Assembly (NCBI GenBank): GCA_033807775.1
Contig: CM066317.1
Span: 8,019,870-8,083,869 of the forward strand
DNA: 64,000 bases
Reading direction: 5' to 3'
Origin: Saussurea involucrata
Lineage: Eukaryota; Streptophyta; Magnoliopsida; Asterales; Asteraceae
The position numbers and the translations under genes were made by a program. Shown here piece after piece: positions 1 through 11,583 of this stretch; the stretch's first letter is position 1; each line of letters starts with the position of its first letter. The notes below the pieces were generated by a model that was not told the DNA's origin, did not search any database, and saw only the letters and a list, made by a program, of their open reading frames with translations.

Positions 1-1093
1 ATAAAACCCATCTTTTGTAAAACCCAACCTTTCCTCTTAGTATATAAAGAGGCATTGGGTTTCATTTAATTCATCTTGCACATCTCATCTACCACATTTA
101 GTGTTAGTGTAGTTCTAGTTTTTAGCTCTCATTTACTGCAGTAGTTCTCTAAATTTTCTGTATTTTCAATTCCTAGTGTAATTGTAGTTTCACATAATCA
201 GTGGCAGTGACGTACCTTCGTTCCCCACTGCAGTTTTAATTTAAGTCACTTTTAGTTTATTTATGTTCATCCTCTCATCTTTTGTTTTCTTTACTTCGGT
301 AATTATGGGCTAAGCATCCTTTGGGATGTAGGAAAGAGAAGTACCTGGATTTTAGAGAAAATGCTTGAGTAATCTTTATACTTGGAATATTTATTATTTT
401 GGTCATTCACTCTCGATTATTGCCCAATGATGCGAACAAGCCGATCACTTGTAAGGATCTAAAGTCTAGTTCTTAACTCAGAAATGAGTAGAACGCAGTG
501 ACACGAGCTTAGATGATGCTAGGGGATTCAAAAGAATTCTTATGACACTTGCAAAAGTGAGGTCAACACAGTGAGCTAATCTCAACCCACTGGAGTAGTA
601 GGCAAACTAGTTGGTGTATTAAAAACACTTAGAGTATTTGTCTCTACACATTCCATCGAGACCTGAAAAGGTCCATTTTGAGATTACCATTAACAAAACG
701 ATAAATACTAAGAGTATGAGATTTTTGCTTAAAGGTGTGGGTATTTTGTAACCGGGATTTTCTAACGAAAATGCCCACTTCGAATACAAGGATCACTTTT
801 GGGATCAGGTATTTAATATAAAATCTAGGGAAAATCTAACCTACATTCCTTCTTTTAAACCTTAAGTAAAATCGTTAAAATAGCATTTCACCAAACAAAC
901 CAAAATATTGCTTCCTCTGTAATTGAAATTTGTAAAAGGAAGCTCATGAGAACCGTATTGTCTTGATTGCCCAGTCCCTGTGGATTCGATTCTGGTATTT
1001 TACCAACTATTACTTGCTGTGACGATCATAGTGGTCAGTGTACACTTGCACTTCCCACTGTGGACAGTTTGCAACCCACTGCGATTAAATCAC
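1..1093 (+). repeat. LTR-like remnant, left end outside window
   Basis: No open frame is present. A TATA box (TATATAAA, 41-48) is followed by a long T-rich, non-coding stretch. Near 975 there is a CCCTGTGG-type segment followed by 'accaactattacttg', the kind of sequence found close to the 3' end of Athila/Tat-type LTRs; the Athila LTR in this same window has an equivalent CTCTGTGGG segment near its end. No primer binding site follows, so this would be a solo LTR or a truncated 3' LTR. The 3' border (near 1093, TCACA) is uncertain because no TSD can be checked. It could instead be part of an unrelated repeat. Confidence 0.4.
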
Positions 1094-1110
1094 ATATTTC
1101 GCACGTACCA

Positions 1111-1138
1111 ACCGCGCAAAGCGTGGTTATTATACTAG
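1111..1138 (+). mobile_element. Helitron-type 3' terminus
   Basis: The stretch contains a GC-rich hairpin (ACCGCGC, loop AAA, GCGTGGT with one G-T pair) followed about ten bases later by CTAG and then T. A short hairpin just upstream of a terminal CTRR is the standard 3' end of plant Helitrons, which insert between A and T. The rest of this element lies to the left and is not recognisable apart from the LTR-like segment. Confidence 0.42.
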
Positions 1139-1661
1139 TTTTCTAATAAAATGGTGAAGTAAGGGTATTTTTGTTAAATTAGAAGTAAATTGAAAGGATA
1201 TTTTGGCATTATGTTATTAAAATCAAATTAAATCAATTTGGCGGACACCAAATCTTTTTCATATTAGATTAGTTTTCATTCTTTCACCTCCCATCTCATA
1301 TTTTTTTCGTATCAGATTAGGTCCAGAATGGATCCACCGTATCACACCATCAAGAATTGATCAAGACCAAACCCATCGTTGACAACCACCTCCATCGTCG
1401 GAAACCATCTCCATCCATATCCGCCTTCGGTGAACACTTCCTCAATCCTACTTTTACCTCATCGGGATCTCCGAGATCAACTCACACTCAACTCCCGGCT
1501 CCACCCTCGTCACACTAGGACAAGGTAAATCGACCTCATCTAGATCTCCTTTCAAGAACATTGATCTCATTTTTCACATGGTAGATCTGTTCAAGTTGCT
1601 TGTCACCAACTTAGTATCCATTCATATGTCGAAAATCATCGTCGTTACATGTCATGCGACA
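1139..1661. other. Unassigned DNA, pre-insertion flank of the hAT element
   Basis: The first part is A/T-rich. From about 1320 it is C-rich ('ccatcgtcgg', 'ctcaactcccggctcc') and resembles a plant 5' UTR or an exon edge, but I see no long open frame. The sequence resumes at 18849 beyond the hAT element. It may be captured or ancient host DNA; function unknown. Confidence 0.3.
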
Positions 1662-1743
1662 GCGGTGAGTAGGGATGGCCAAAAATCGGGTTAGCGTCGG
1701 GTCGGGTCGGGCCGAGACAAAAACCGGGTTCAAACAGTAACGC

Positions 1744-3553
1744 TGATAAGTGCTCAATTTTGAGTACTTAAGCACTTATTTCTTTAGTTTAGTTAGGACT
1801 TTTTCATTCTAAAATCCCAACTTTGAGTCTTTTTTATCTTGTTTTACTTTCTTGGAGCTAGGAATCATGGTTTGCTTGTTTTACTTTATTGGTAGGCTAA
1901 TATAAGCATTTTTTTGGAAAAATCAGCAAAAACAGGGTATTGCTGCAGCATTGGTACAACATGGATCTGGTGATCAGGGGAATGAAGAAGACGAATTAAT
2001 GAGCTGGAAATTCGTATTTTGTGTTTAATCTGATATTTTGTAACCCTTGAAACACTCTTTATATTGTAATGGTAGTTTATGTAATGGCTTAGTTTGCTTT
2101 TGTACTATTGGTTAACTAGTTGTACTATTTAGTTAGCTTAGTTGCACTTATTTACCAAACATACCCCTCCCTTTTGTTATATATAGAGGGGCCATCTAGC
2201 CTTTTTAGATACACCTTCTTGGAACTGATCTGAATGAGTTCTAAGTTCTCTCTAGTTATTTTCCAGAAATATTATGATTGTTCTTCCAATCTTCAAATCT
2301 TCAAGTGTTCTTCCTTTAATTTTTCTTTGTTCTTAGATACACGTATGCATTGCTGCAGCACTGGAGATTATCTTACTGCACATCTTACTTCCTTTAATGT
2401 TCTTGTAACTCATGTTTTATATTTAATGCTTTTACTTTCCAGAATTTATTCTTTTTAGTCATAGATTTACATTCCATTTGTAGTCTTGACATTTATTGCT
2501 TATTACTTACATTCTTATCTTTACATTTTTAGTCATTTACTTTAGTTAGTCTTTATTTCCAAGTACTTTATACTTCCAATCATCATGTTTACTTTCCAAG
2601 TACTTTGCATTTACTTTGTTTCATTTGGTGTAATGAGTAGCTAATCTTGTAGCTTGGGTGTGAGACAAAGGGTGTTATGATGACCAAAAGAAAGTAGGCA
2701 TTTTTGTTGCAAAAATGAGGTTTTATTATTCCAACCCAAGTTCTTTCAAGATAACAAAATCCTTTGACAAATTGATCACTTTGATAGTGTTAAAGTGTCA
2801 TGGACCTAGAGATAGGCCATTGAATAGCACGTCAATTTGGATGACTTAAGGGGTTATATCGAGAGAGTAACTTGCAATGAGAGTTGTTACTTTTGTTTTC
2901 TAAAATGATTCATTCTTGATAAGTTGTCATTTTCTCAAGGGATTAAAATGGAATAGACTTAGAGATGAGCTATTTAGGAGTATACAAACTTGGGAGGCAT
3001 GGGGGTTATATCGAGAGAGTGACTTTTAACAAAGAGAATTTGTTTTGCCATGTACTTTGAGAACACCATTTCCATCGTTCCATTATCTTGGGTTCTGCTC
3101 AGAGATGAGATTGCTCTAGCTACTGGAATCATGGGATGGTGAGAGTCCGAGAGGAACGTGTCTCAAAGTAGATAATAAAACTAGTTTTTGTCATTGCTAT
3201 GCTGCAGCATTACTGCAGTTTCTTGCTGTAGCATTGTTGTAGCATTGGTCTGCTGGAATTTGGTTTATCATAACATCACAAGTCTTACACCCTTGCTTCT
3301 ATTTTAATCTTGTTAATTAGAATCTGTGTTAATCATCAACCAACCAATCAAAGATATTTTCTTCCAAATCATCTTCAGAAATCATTTCTTTCATCATACT
3401 TTTGTAGCAATTTTAACTCCAATCTCTGTGGGACGATAATCGGTATCTTTACCACTTTATTACTTGATAGACGACATAGTCCTATATAAGTATACTTGCT
3501 TATTGGTTCTATTAGCACACGTCTGTGGGTGCATTCAAAGCACGCACACATCA
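1744..3553 (+). repeat. Athila-type 5' LTR
   Basis: The 1810-bp LTR begins TGATAAGTGC and ends ACATCA. A TATA box (TATATATA, 2178-2185) lies before the likely transcription start. The copy of TGCTGCAGCA near 1942 and others around 3200 belong to a motif scattered through the element. The small open frame at 2234-2458 recurs in the 3' LTR but shows no protein similarity and is probably chance. Confidence 0.93.
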
Positions 3554-3559
3554 AGTTTT

Positions 3560-3578
3560 TGGCGCCGTTGCCGGGGAT
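3560..3578 (+). promoter_or_regulatory. Primer binding site, tRNA-Asp(GTC)
   Basis: TGGCGCCGTTGCCGGGGAT lies six bases after the LTR end. It is the reverse complement of the 3' end of plant tRNA-Asp (CCCCGGCAACGGCG plus CCA), which primes minus-strand synthesis in Athila-type elements. Confidence 0.9.
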
Positions 3579-3767
3579 TGGTAAGCTAAAAGTCTATAAA
3601 AGTATTTTTAAAGATTTGGTTTTTCTAACACCGTTGGGAATTTTAAAGATTTTCTAAAAGTGGTGTATGCCAAGAATATCACGTGGGGAACTTTTCGAGT
3701 TAGATCCGGATATTGAGAGAACTTTCATCAAAGAAGAAGAATTCAAAGAACATCAAACTCTCTCAAT

Positions 3768-5405
3768 ATGGACGGACCCCCACCCGGTTTTGAAAATAGA
3801 CCACCAAATCCACCACCTTTAGAAAATCCCGTTAGGCCACCATTGGAAAATCCCGTGAGACCACCTTTAGAAAATCCAATTCGGCCTCCACCAATCTTTG
3901 GAAATAATCGTCAAAATCCACCTTTTCATCAAAATCCACCACTTTTTGGTAATCCACCGTTTATTCCATTCCAACAAAATCCACCTTTTCAACAACATCC
4001 ACCACATAACAATGAGGAAGGATATGATAATGGATCTATTGGTAATGAAGAACCAGTTAACATCATTGATCTTGCAAACTCGAAAGATGGAAGAATTATG
4101 GACTACGCAATCCCAAATTTTGAGCAATTAAATTCTAGGATTGTTAGGCCACAATTAGATACTTTACATTTTGAACCAAAACCCATCATGTTTCATATGT
4201 TGCAAGCTAATGGTCAATTTGCCGGATTACCATCGGAGGATCCCCACTCTCATTTAAAATCTTTTATGGAGATCACCGATGTTTTTCTAATCCCTGGAGT
4301 ATCTCTCGAAGCCTTAAGGCTCACTTTATTTCCATTTTCTCTAAAGGATAAGGCAAGGGTATGGTTCAATTCATTAACACCAGGTTCAGTACCATCTTGG
4401 AGTGATATGGCTGAAAACTTTTTGCGAAAATATTTTCCACCTACCCGGAATGCTAAGTCCAGAAACGAAATTTGCATGTTTAAACAAATGGACGATGAAG
4501 CAATTTCCGATGCTTGGGAAAGGTTTAAAGAATTATTAAGGAAATTCCCTCACCATGGCATTCCCTACTGTATTCAACTCGAGACGTTTTACAATGGACT
4601 TGATTCCAATACAAAACAAATGCTCGATGCGACTTCAGGAGGGGCCTTTACCTTTAACACCTACAATACCGGGTATGAAATTCTTGAAAAGATTTCTGCA
4701 AATAATGGACAATGGGCTGATCCAAGAGCTCCAATTTCAACTCAAAAGAAGACTGTCGGGTTGCATGAGATTGATGCATACACTGCATTGACAGCTCAGC
4801 TTGCTTCCATGACTAATATGCTTAAAAACATCACTACAGGTCAGGGAGCACCGCCGGCTGTCACCAAATCTCCTGCACCTGTCCTTTCTGTGCAATGTGT
4901 ATGTTGTGGTGATGAACATTCTTATGAACACTGTCCTCATAATTCCGAATCTGTAAACTATGTTCAAAATAGACCTAATCCTCACTCCAACACATACAAT
5001 GCCAGTTGGAAGCAGCATCCTAATTTCTCTTGGAATAGTCCATGTTTAAATCCACCTGCACAAAAACCACAAGGGAATGCTAATTTTCAAAATCAAGCAA
5101 GCAGCTCCCAAAACCATTACAAGGGAAATTTTCAAAGCAACCATCATCAGAATAATCGTCATCAAGGTTTTCAAAATAATCAACCACCTTTTCAAAACCA
5201 AAATCATGCACCTCGACATGATGACTCAAATCTTTCTTTGGAAGCACTCATGAAAGGGTTTATGACCCAAACTCAAGCTTCAATCAGAAATCTTGAAACT
5301 CAAGTCAGTCAACTTGCTTTAAATCAAAGCACTAGGGCCTCGGGAACTTTGCCTAGTAATACTGAAATCCCAAAGGCCCCAGGAAAGGAACATGGAAGGC
5401 TGTGA
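3768..5405 (+). CDS. gag: Athila-type Gag
   Basis: This is the capsid/nucleocapsid precursor. The first 100 residues are a proline/asparagine-rich region with repeated ENPVRPP units. The retrotransposon Gag domain follows at about residues 170-320, with WFNSL, FLRKYFPP and FYNGLD motifs typical of Athila Gag. A cysteine/histidine cluster (CVCCGDEHSYEHCP) near residue 385 is the nucleocapsid zinc finger, and the tail is Q/N-rich with a short coiled coil. An ATG at 3667 opens a frame (MPRISRGELFELDPDIERT) that looks like the genuine Athila N-terminus. It is one base out of register with 3768, so the original start was probably 3667 with a later frameshift near 3750. Confidence 0.85.
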   Translation: MDGPPPGFENRPPNPPPLENPVRPPLENPVRPPLENPIRPPPIFGNNRQNPPFHQNPPLFGNPPFIPFQQNPPFQQHPPHNNEEGYDNGSIGNEEPVNIIDLANSKDGRIMDYAIPNFEQLNSRIVRPQLDTLHFEPKPIMFHMLQANGQFAGLPSEDPHSHLKSFMEITDVFLIPGVSLEALRLTLFPFSLKDKARVWFNSLTPGSVPSWSDMAENFLRKYFPPTRNAKSRNEICMFKQMDDEAISDAWERFKELLRKFPHHGIPYCIQLETFYNGLDSNTKQMLDATSGGAFTFNTYNTGYEILEKISANNGQWADPRAPISTQKKTVGLHEIDAYTALTAQLASMTNMLKNITTGQGAPPAVTKSPAPVLSVQCVCCGDEHSYEHCPHNSESVNYVQNRPNPHSNTYNASWKQHPNFSWNSPCLNPPAQKPQGNANFQNQASSSQNHYKGNFQSNHHQNNRHQGFQNNQPPFQNQNHAPRHDDSNLSLEALMKGFMTQTQASIRNLETQVSQLALNQSTRASGTLPSNTEIPKAPGKEHGRL

Positions 5406-7350
5406 CTCTTAGGAGTGGAAAAGAATTACCTGAAACTGTGGAGAAGGAATTTGGCCCTTTGACCAAAACAGATTTTGATAAATTATCCAAAACCAATCCT
5501 ACTCCAGAGATTCAGGTTGTTCCAAATCAAAAAGAAGACCAAGACCCTAAGATCACTAGTTCAAGTCCATCCAACATGACCAACACCACAAGCATATTGG
5601 AACCATCTGGCTCAAAACCTTCAAACAAAGCTGTTATCAAACCAGTTCCCCCTTATATTCCTTACCCCCAAAGGATGAGGAATGAAAAGGAGGAATTGCA
5701 ATTTAAAAAGTTTTTGGATGTTTTCAAACAATTGCACATCAACATACCTCTTGTTGAAGCAATAGAGCAGATGCCCAATTATGCTAAATTCCTTAAAGAC
5801 ATTTTGAGTAAGAAAAAGAAGTTGACTGAGTATGAGACTGTTGCCCTCACTGAAGGTTGCAGTGCTCTATTTTCCAACAAATTACCCCCTAAGCAAAAAG
5901 ACCCAGGGAGTTTTACCATTCCCTGTTCAATAGGTGGGAAAGAAGTTGGACAAGCTTTGTGTGATTTAGGTGACAGTGTCAATCTCATGCCCTTATCAAT
6001 TTTCAAAAGTTTAGGCATAGGAGAAGCCAGACCTACCACAGTCACACTCATCTTAGCTGATAAGACCATTGCCTATCCAAAGGGTAAGATTGAAGATGTT
6101 TTAGTCCAGGTTGACAAATTCATCTTTCCAGCTGATTTTATCATTTTAGACTTTGAGGCTGATAAAGATATTCCTATTCTTTTAGGAAGACCTTTCTTAG
6201 CCACTGGTAGAACCTTGATAGATGTCCAAAAAGGAGAGTTGACCATGAGACTTCAGGACCAAAAAGTCACATTTAATGTCTTTAATTCCTTAAAATACCC
6301 AAATGATATGGAAGACTGTTCAAGCATAGGTACCATCGAGTCATTGTGTCATGAGGAAGAAGTCAACCAGACCTGTAGGATAGAAGAGGAGGATGAGGAA
6401 GTAAGTGAGGAATATGATGATGATGAAATTCCCATAGAAGAGGAGACTGTCCCTTTGGTTGCTGCAGCATTCGAGCTGCTGGAAAATAGTGAGCAAAAAC
6501 CAGCCATACCTTCCATAGTTTCACCACCTGATCTGGAGTTGAAGAAACTCCCATCTCACCTAAAATATGCCTTTCTAGGAAAAGAAGACAAATTACCTGT
6601 TATCATATCAGCTACCCTAGAATTGCATCAGGAAAAGAAGTTGGTAGATATGTTGAAGTTACACACCAAAGCCATAGGTTGGACCATTGCTGACCTTAGG
6701 GGGATTAGTCCTTCTATTTTTCAACATAAGATCATCCTAGAAGAAAAGAACTTCAAGTCCATAGAACCTCAAAGAAGGCTGAACCCTGTCATGAAAGAAG
6801 TAGTGAAAAAAGGAAATTTTAAAATGGTTAGATGCAGGAATTATTTTCCCAATAGCCAGTAGTTCTTGGGTTAGTCCAGTCCAATGTGTGCCTAAGAAGG
6901 GAGGGATCACTGTCATTTCCAATGACAAGAATGAACTCATCCCAACTAGAATAGTCACCGGATGGAGAATTTGCATGGACTACCGTAGACTAAACAATGC
7001 TACTCAAAAAGATCATTTTCCTTTACCTTTTGTTGATCAAATGTTGGACAGGTTGGCTGGAAAAGAGTTGTACTGCTTCTTGGATGGGTACTCAGGTTAC
7101 AATCAGATAGCCATAGCACCGGAAGATCAAGAGAAGACTACTTTCACTTGTCCTTTTGGCACTTTTGCCTTCAGGAGAATGCCCTTCGGACTTTGCAATG
7201 CGCCTGCTACTTTCCAAAGATGCATGATGTCCATATTCTCTGACATGCTTGAAAAATCCATTGAAATATTTATGGATGATTTTTCTGTTTATGGTTCATC
7301 GTTTGATCATTGTTTGGAAAATCTAAAACAAAGTCTTAAAAGGTGTGAAG
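5402..7350 (+). pseudogene. pol: Athila-type protease and 5' half of reverse transcriptase
   Basis: The frame opens with TLRSGKE, which in this lineage normally continues straight from Gag; here it is one base out of register with the Gag frame. The aspartic protease (about 5920-6220) has CDLGDSVNLMP and ILLGRPFL; the residue after DLG is D where A or S is usual. A frameshift near 6812, an apparent extra G after a run of A, ends the frame at 6862. RT continues in the other frame through WVSPVQCVPKKGG, WRICMDYRRLNN, FLDGYSGYNQI and the catalytic IFMDDFSVYG. The gene stops at 7350, where a solo LTR is inserted after KRCE. Confidence 0.88.
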
Positions 7351-7689
7351 TGTAACAACCCATTCCAAAACAAGACATATAACATTAAATCGCCAAAACT
7401 TGGCCCAAGGTTCACACCATCAAAATTCAAAACTTTGGGTTCGCGGAACAACCCTAATTACAACTGAGAGTTTCTAATAGCAAAATGTAAAGGAAGTCCA
7501 CTAATGCCAAGCCATGCCCGCTCTCACGCCTTCTCTTCACCACTAGAGGCACTGCTCTTAACCTGCTTACCTGAAAAGGGTTTCAGTTTTGAAAATGCGA
7601 GGGTTAGACCACAAGGTCTAGTGAGATCCCTCAGTTACAATCACACCACATTTATCATTTAAAACTTTGAGAAACATAAATCAATGTAA

Positions 7690-7872
7690 GGTTTGGCAAA
7701 TAACATATGGGACACACCCCCCATAGGCATCATACTACGACATATGGGACACACCCCCCATGATCGTCATGCCATCACATATGGGACACACCCCCCATAA
7801 TCGTCATAACATCACATATGGGACACACCCCCCATAAGTATCACACCATATCGTATGGGACACACCCCCCAT
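7690..7872. repeat. Tandem array in solo LTR, CATATGGGACACACCCCCCAT units
   Basis: About five copies of a 35-40-bp unit carrying CATATGGGACACACCCCCC and a variable spacer (atcatactac, cgtcataaca and similar). It lies in what would be the U5-side half of the minus-strand LTR. Confidence 0.85.
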
Positions 7873-8080
7873 ATAGCTCACATCATGCATAAGTAATATA
7901 TATGCACATACATTAAGTAAACACACCTGTACAAGTAAATGAACAAGTACCATCAAGCTTTGGTTAGAAAAACTCACCTGTTACGCTTACGTTCCTTTCT
8001 TGTTCTGGTGTGCACTTCCAAACGATCTACCTGGCGAAAGGATAAACTCATAAGCTGATCATCTCAACTCCCCGGACGAC

Positions 8081-8335
8081 ACTCTATTCCGGACAGCACA
8101 CTTATCCGGACAACACCCCTATCCGGACAACACCTCTATCCGGGCAACACCTCTATCCGGACAACACCTATCCGGACAACACCTCTATCCGGACAACACC
8201 TATCCGGACAAAACACCTATCCGGACAACACCTCTATCCGGACAACACCTATCCGGACAACACACCTATCCGGACAACACCTCTATCCGGACAACACCTA
8301 TCCGGACAACACACCTATCCGGACAACCACACGCA
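8081..8335. repeat. Tandem array in solo LTR, ATCCGGACAACACC units
   Basis: Roughly sixteen copies of a 13-17-bp unit ATCCGGACAACACC(TCT) run almost without interruption. TCCGGA is self-complementary. The array ends in two more CCGGACGTC-like copies near 8375-8405. Confidence 0.88.
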
Positions 8336-8930
8336 ACAGATACTTACCCGGAAACCTTCAACTGATCGGGGTGTCCGGACGTCCAGGAAGGTATCCGGAC
8401 GTCGACCTGTCCCTTACTTGGTCCGATAAATCCCAGAAACGGCCGAAGTCTCACAGATGGAGATTAACAACTACAATAGGGTCAATATGCTCAACTACTA
8501 CTGAAATATTAGCTGCAAAAGATAAGATTTGACACCTAATCTCTTCCATTTAGTTCCAAACCCAACTTTTAACAAAAACCCCAAAAATAAATCATCTTAA
8601 CCACACCCCACAGATTAAGGATGAGTAGAAGAGAATTACCTGGATGACTTCTTGCAGAAATCGAATCCCAACACACCCTTTCTTCTGATTTCCAAGCTCA
8701 AGGCTCCTTTATCCTCCAAAATGCACAAGGACTCCAAACCTTTCTTTCTCTCTATTTCTTCTTCCTTCAGCCGTCAATCAACACAACAATTCAGTATTAG
8801 CATGTTTCCCTTAGGGTTTTGTGCCCATTTATACCCTAGACCTCATTTACAAAATACTCCCCTCAACTTTCATTTTAACAATTTCTACCACAAGACTTGG
8901 TACCCTTCCTTTTTGGACACGGTTACTACA

Positions 8931-10879
8931 TGAAGAAACTGACTTGGTTCTTAACTGGGAAAAATGTCATTTCATGGTTACAGAAGGGATTGTCCTTGGT
9001 CATTTAATTTCAAAAATAGGAGTTGAGGTAGACAAAGCTAAACTTGAAGTTATTGACAAACTACCTGAACCAACCACTGTTAAAGGAATCAGGAGCTTTC
9101 TTGGTCATGCTGGTTTTTATAGACGTTTCATAAGAGATTTTTCAAAGATTTCAAAACCTTTATGTCTATTATTACAGCAAGACCAAAAATTTGATTTTGA
9201 TAAAGATTGCAGAAATGCATTCCTTACTTTAAAGAAAGCTTTGGTAACTGCTCCAGTGGTTGTTGCTCCTGAATGGGACAAACCTTTTGAAATCATGTGT
9301 GATGCAAGTGATTGAGCTGTTGGTGAAGTTTTAGGTCAAAGAAAAGGAAAGATTTTTCATTCTATTTACTATGCAAGCAAAACCCTTAATGAAGCTCAAA
9401 TTAATTACACAACAACTGAAAAGGAATTATTAGCAGTAGTTTTTGCATTTGAAAAGTTTAGATAATATTTGATGGGAGCTAAGGTCATTGTTCACACTGA
9501 CCATGCTGCCATTAAATATCTCATTTCAAAGAAAGATGCAAAACCAAGGCTAATAAGATGGGTTTTGCTACTGCAAGAGTTTGACCTAGAAATTGTTGAT
9601 AGGAAAGGTGTGGAGAACCAAGTGGCTGATCACCTGTCTAGGTTGGAAAAGCTTGTTGAGAGTAGGGAAGGAGGAGATATCATAGAAACCTTCCCTGATG
9701 AAAAGATTCTTATGGTACAATCACAACTGCCATGGTTTGCTGACATAGCTAATTATTTAGCTTGTGGCATCAAACCCACTGATTACACTCACCATACGCT
9801 GAAGAAATTTCTCCATGATTGTAAATTCTACATATGGGATGATCCTTTTTTGTTTAAACTTGGTACAGATCAAATACTGAGAAGGTGCATCCCAGAAACA
9901 GAAGTGGTAGCAATCCTGCAGCAGTGCCACCAGTCAGCTAAAGTTCTTCAATCTGGTTTCTATTGGCCCACTCTCTTTAAAGATGCCCATAACTTTGCAC
10001 AAAGGTGTAATGAATTCCAGAGAAGTGGTTCCATTTCTCAAAGAAATGAAATGCCTTTGAATGGGATCTTGGAAGTTGAGTTGTTTGATGTTTGGGGAAT
10101 TGATTTTATGGGTCCATTTCCACCATCAAACAATTGCCAATACATTCTTGTTGCTGTTGATTATGTATCCAAATGGGTGGAAGCAATGGCATGTGTTTCA
10201 AATGATGCAAAAACTGTTGTCAAGTTTTTACAAAAACAAGTTTTTACAAGGTTTGGTACCCCGTGCACTAATTAGTGATGAGGGTACCCATTTTATAAAC
10301 AATTTGTTAAGTAAAGTTCTTGAAAAATACAATGTGAAACACAGAGTTGCCACTGCTTATCACCCACAAACAAATGGTTTAGCTGAACTCTCAAACAGGG
10401 AAATTAAAGGGATTTTAGAAAAGGTTGTCAAGCCAAATAGAAAAGACTGGGCTTTAAAATTAGATGATGCTTTATGGGCATACAGGATTGCTTTCAAAAC
10501 ACCCTTAGGTATGTCTCCATACAAGTTGGTCTTTGGAAAGGCTTGTCACATCCCTTTAGAGTTAGAACACAAAGCATATTGGGCTATAAAGGAATTGAAC
10601 ATGAACTTAGATGATGCTGGTAACAAGAGAAATTTACAACTTTGTGAACTAGAGGAACATAGGAACATGTCCTATGAGAATGCCAAACTCTATAAAGAGA
10701 AAACCAAAAAATGGCATGACAATAGAATCAGGCATAGAGAGTTGAAAGCTGGTCAGAAATGTCTTTTGTTCAATTCTAGGTTGAAATTGTTTCCAGGTAA
10801 ACTAAAGTCTAGATGGTCAGGCCCGTTTGTCATACACAAGGTTTATCCATATGGGTTTGTAGATTTAGTTAACCCGTAA
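8931..10879 (+). pseudogene. pol: Athila-type RT 3' part, RNase H and integrase
   Basis: The frame resumes at ETDLVLNWEKCHF and continues through the RT thumb/connection (IRSFLGHAGFYRRFIRDFSK) into RNase H (IMCDASD, TEKELLAVV, HTDHAAIKYL, QVADHLSR). Two nonsense codons interrupt RNase H, TGA at 9313-9315 and TAA at 9463-9465. The integrase N-terminal zinc region is shortened: the residues between CHQSA and KVLQSGFYWP that carry GGH in relatives are missing. The catalytic core keeps D (DVWGIDFMGPF), D (SDEGTHF) and E (NGLAELSNRE) with the D-35-E spacing, but a frameshift near 10258 separates the first Asp from the rest. The C-terminal part (LKSRWSGPFVI) is complete and ends at 10879. Confidence 0.88.
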
Positions 10880-11583
10880 GACAATAGTGTGTTCAAGGTC
10901 AATGGTCAAAGAGTAAAGCTATACCATGATGCTGCAGCATCTCCACTACATTATCCTGTGGAGGTGGTTTCTTTGTGCTAAAAGCTTCAAACAAAGATGG
11001 GAACTATCTTAAAAGTTCCAACTATCCTTGTAAATATTTTTTTTAATGCATTGTTATATGTCTGTATTAGTTGGGAGTAATATGTTTACTGATGTGCAGC
11101 CAATTAAGCAAACAGAGGAAACCAAAGGATGCTGAATCAATGCTGCAGCATCAGAAGGGTCAGTTTTTTTTGGAAATCAGAGGAAAATTAAATACGATTT
11201 TATTCCAAGGAATTTAAGGTTGGTACTGAAGAAAAAACAGAAAAGTATTCATAAAAAGAAGCTAACTAAGTCAGTTTGCCTTTTGCTAACTGGACTAAAC
11301 ATAATGTTGGAACAAAGTACATATCTAGCTTCCTATGTGTACCTTCCTTAAACAAACCCACGGGTATTACCCAAACCCAGCTGGATTACAACTCACAAAA
11401 GTCAGAAAAGGACAAGGGTCCTTTCAGCTTCTTCCTAAAAACCCTCAGCTAAACCCATTTCTCTAAACCAAACCACTCTCTTCCTCACTCTCATCTCTCT
11501 CGTCTCAGCCACAAGCAAAAACCACCAAACACTCCCAAAATTCAAAATCTCTTCTTTCTCTTTCAATCGAAACCTGTGATCTC
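10880..11583 (+). other. Spacer between Athila pol and its additional ORF
   Basis: Non-coding. It contains two copies of the recurring GATGCTGCAGCAT/AATGCTGCAGCAT motif (about 10929 and 11140) and a C/T-rich stretch (11400-11580) directly before the next ATG, which could be the leader of a subgenomic or spliced transcript. Confidence 0.5.

Larger units (their letters stand above)
7351..8930 (-). mobile_element. Solo LTR inside Athila pol
   Basis: The 1580-bp insert has TG...CA ends with inverted tips (TGTAACAACC and GGTTACTACA) and is flanked by the duplication TGAAG (7346-7350 and 8931-8935). There is no internal region or primer site. On the minus strand a TATA box in 'gggtataaatgggcac' (about 8822-8837) is followed by the 'caaaaccctaa' context also seen in the LTR fragment at 19553, so the LTR reads right to left. 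It contains two tandem arrays. It looks like a Tekay-type Ty3 LTR left by LTR-LTR recombination. A small open frame at 8652-8933 has no recognisable product. Confidence 0.9.

Noticed and set aside
1320..1660. Host exon split by the hAT element
   Set aside because: Composition is exon-like, but no frame is open across the reconstructed flank and no family is recognisable.
2234..2458. Small open frame repeated at 14937-15161
   Set aside because: It lies within the Athila LTR just after the TATA box; repetition is due to LTR duplication, and the residues look like random T-rich translation.
5395..5410. Programmed frameshift between Athila gag and pol
   Set aside because: Athila relatives usually have one continuous gag-pol frame and this copy has several other indels, so a simple mutation is more likely.
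8081..8335. Regular short repeats that could suggest a CRISPR-like array
   Set aside because: There are no unique spacers of constant length, the context is a plant LTR, and no cas genes are present; these are minisatellites.
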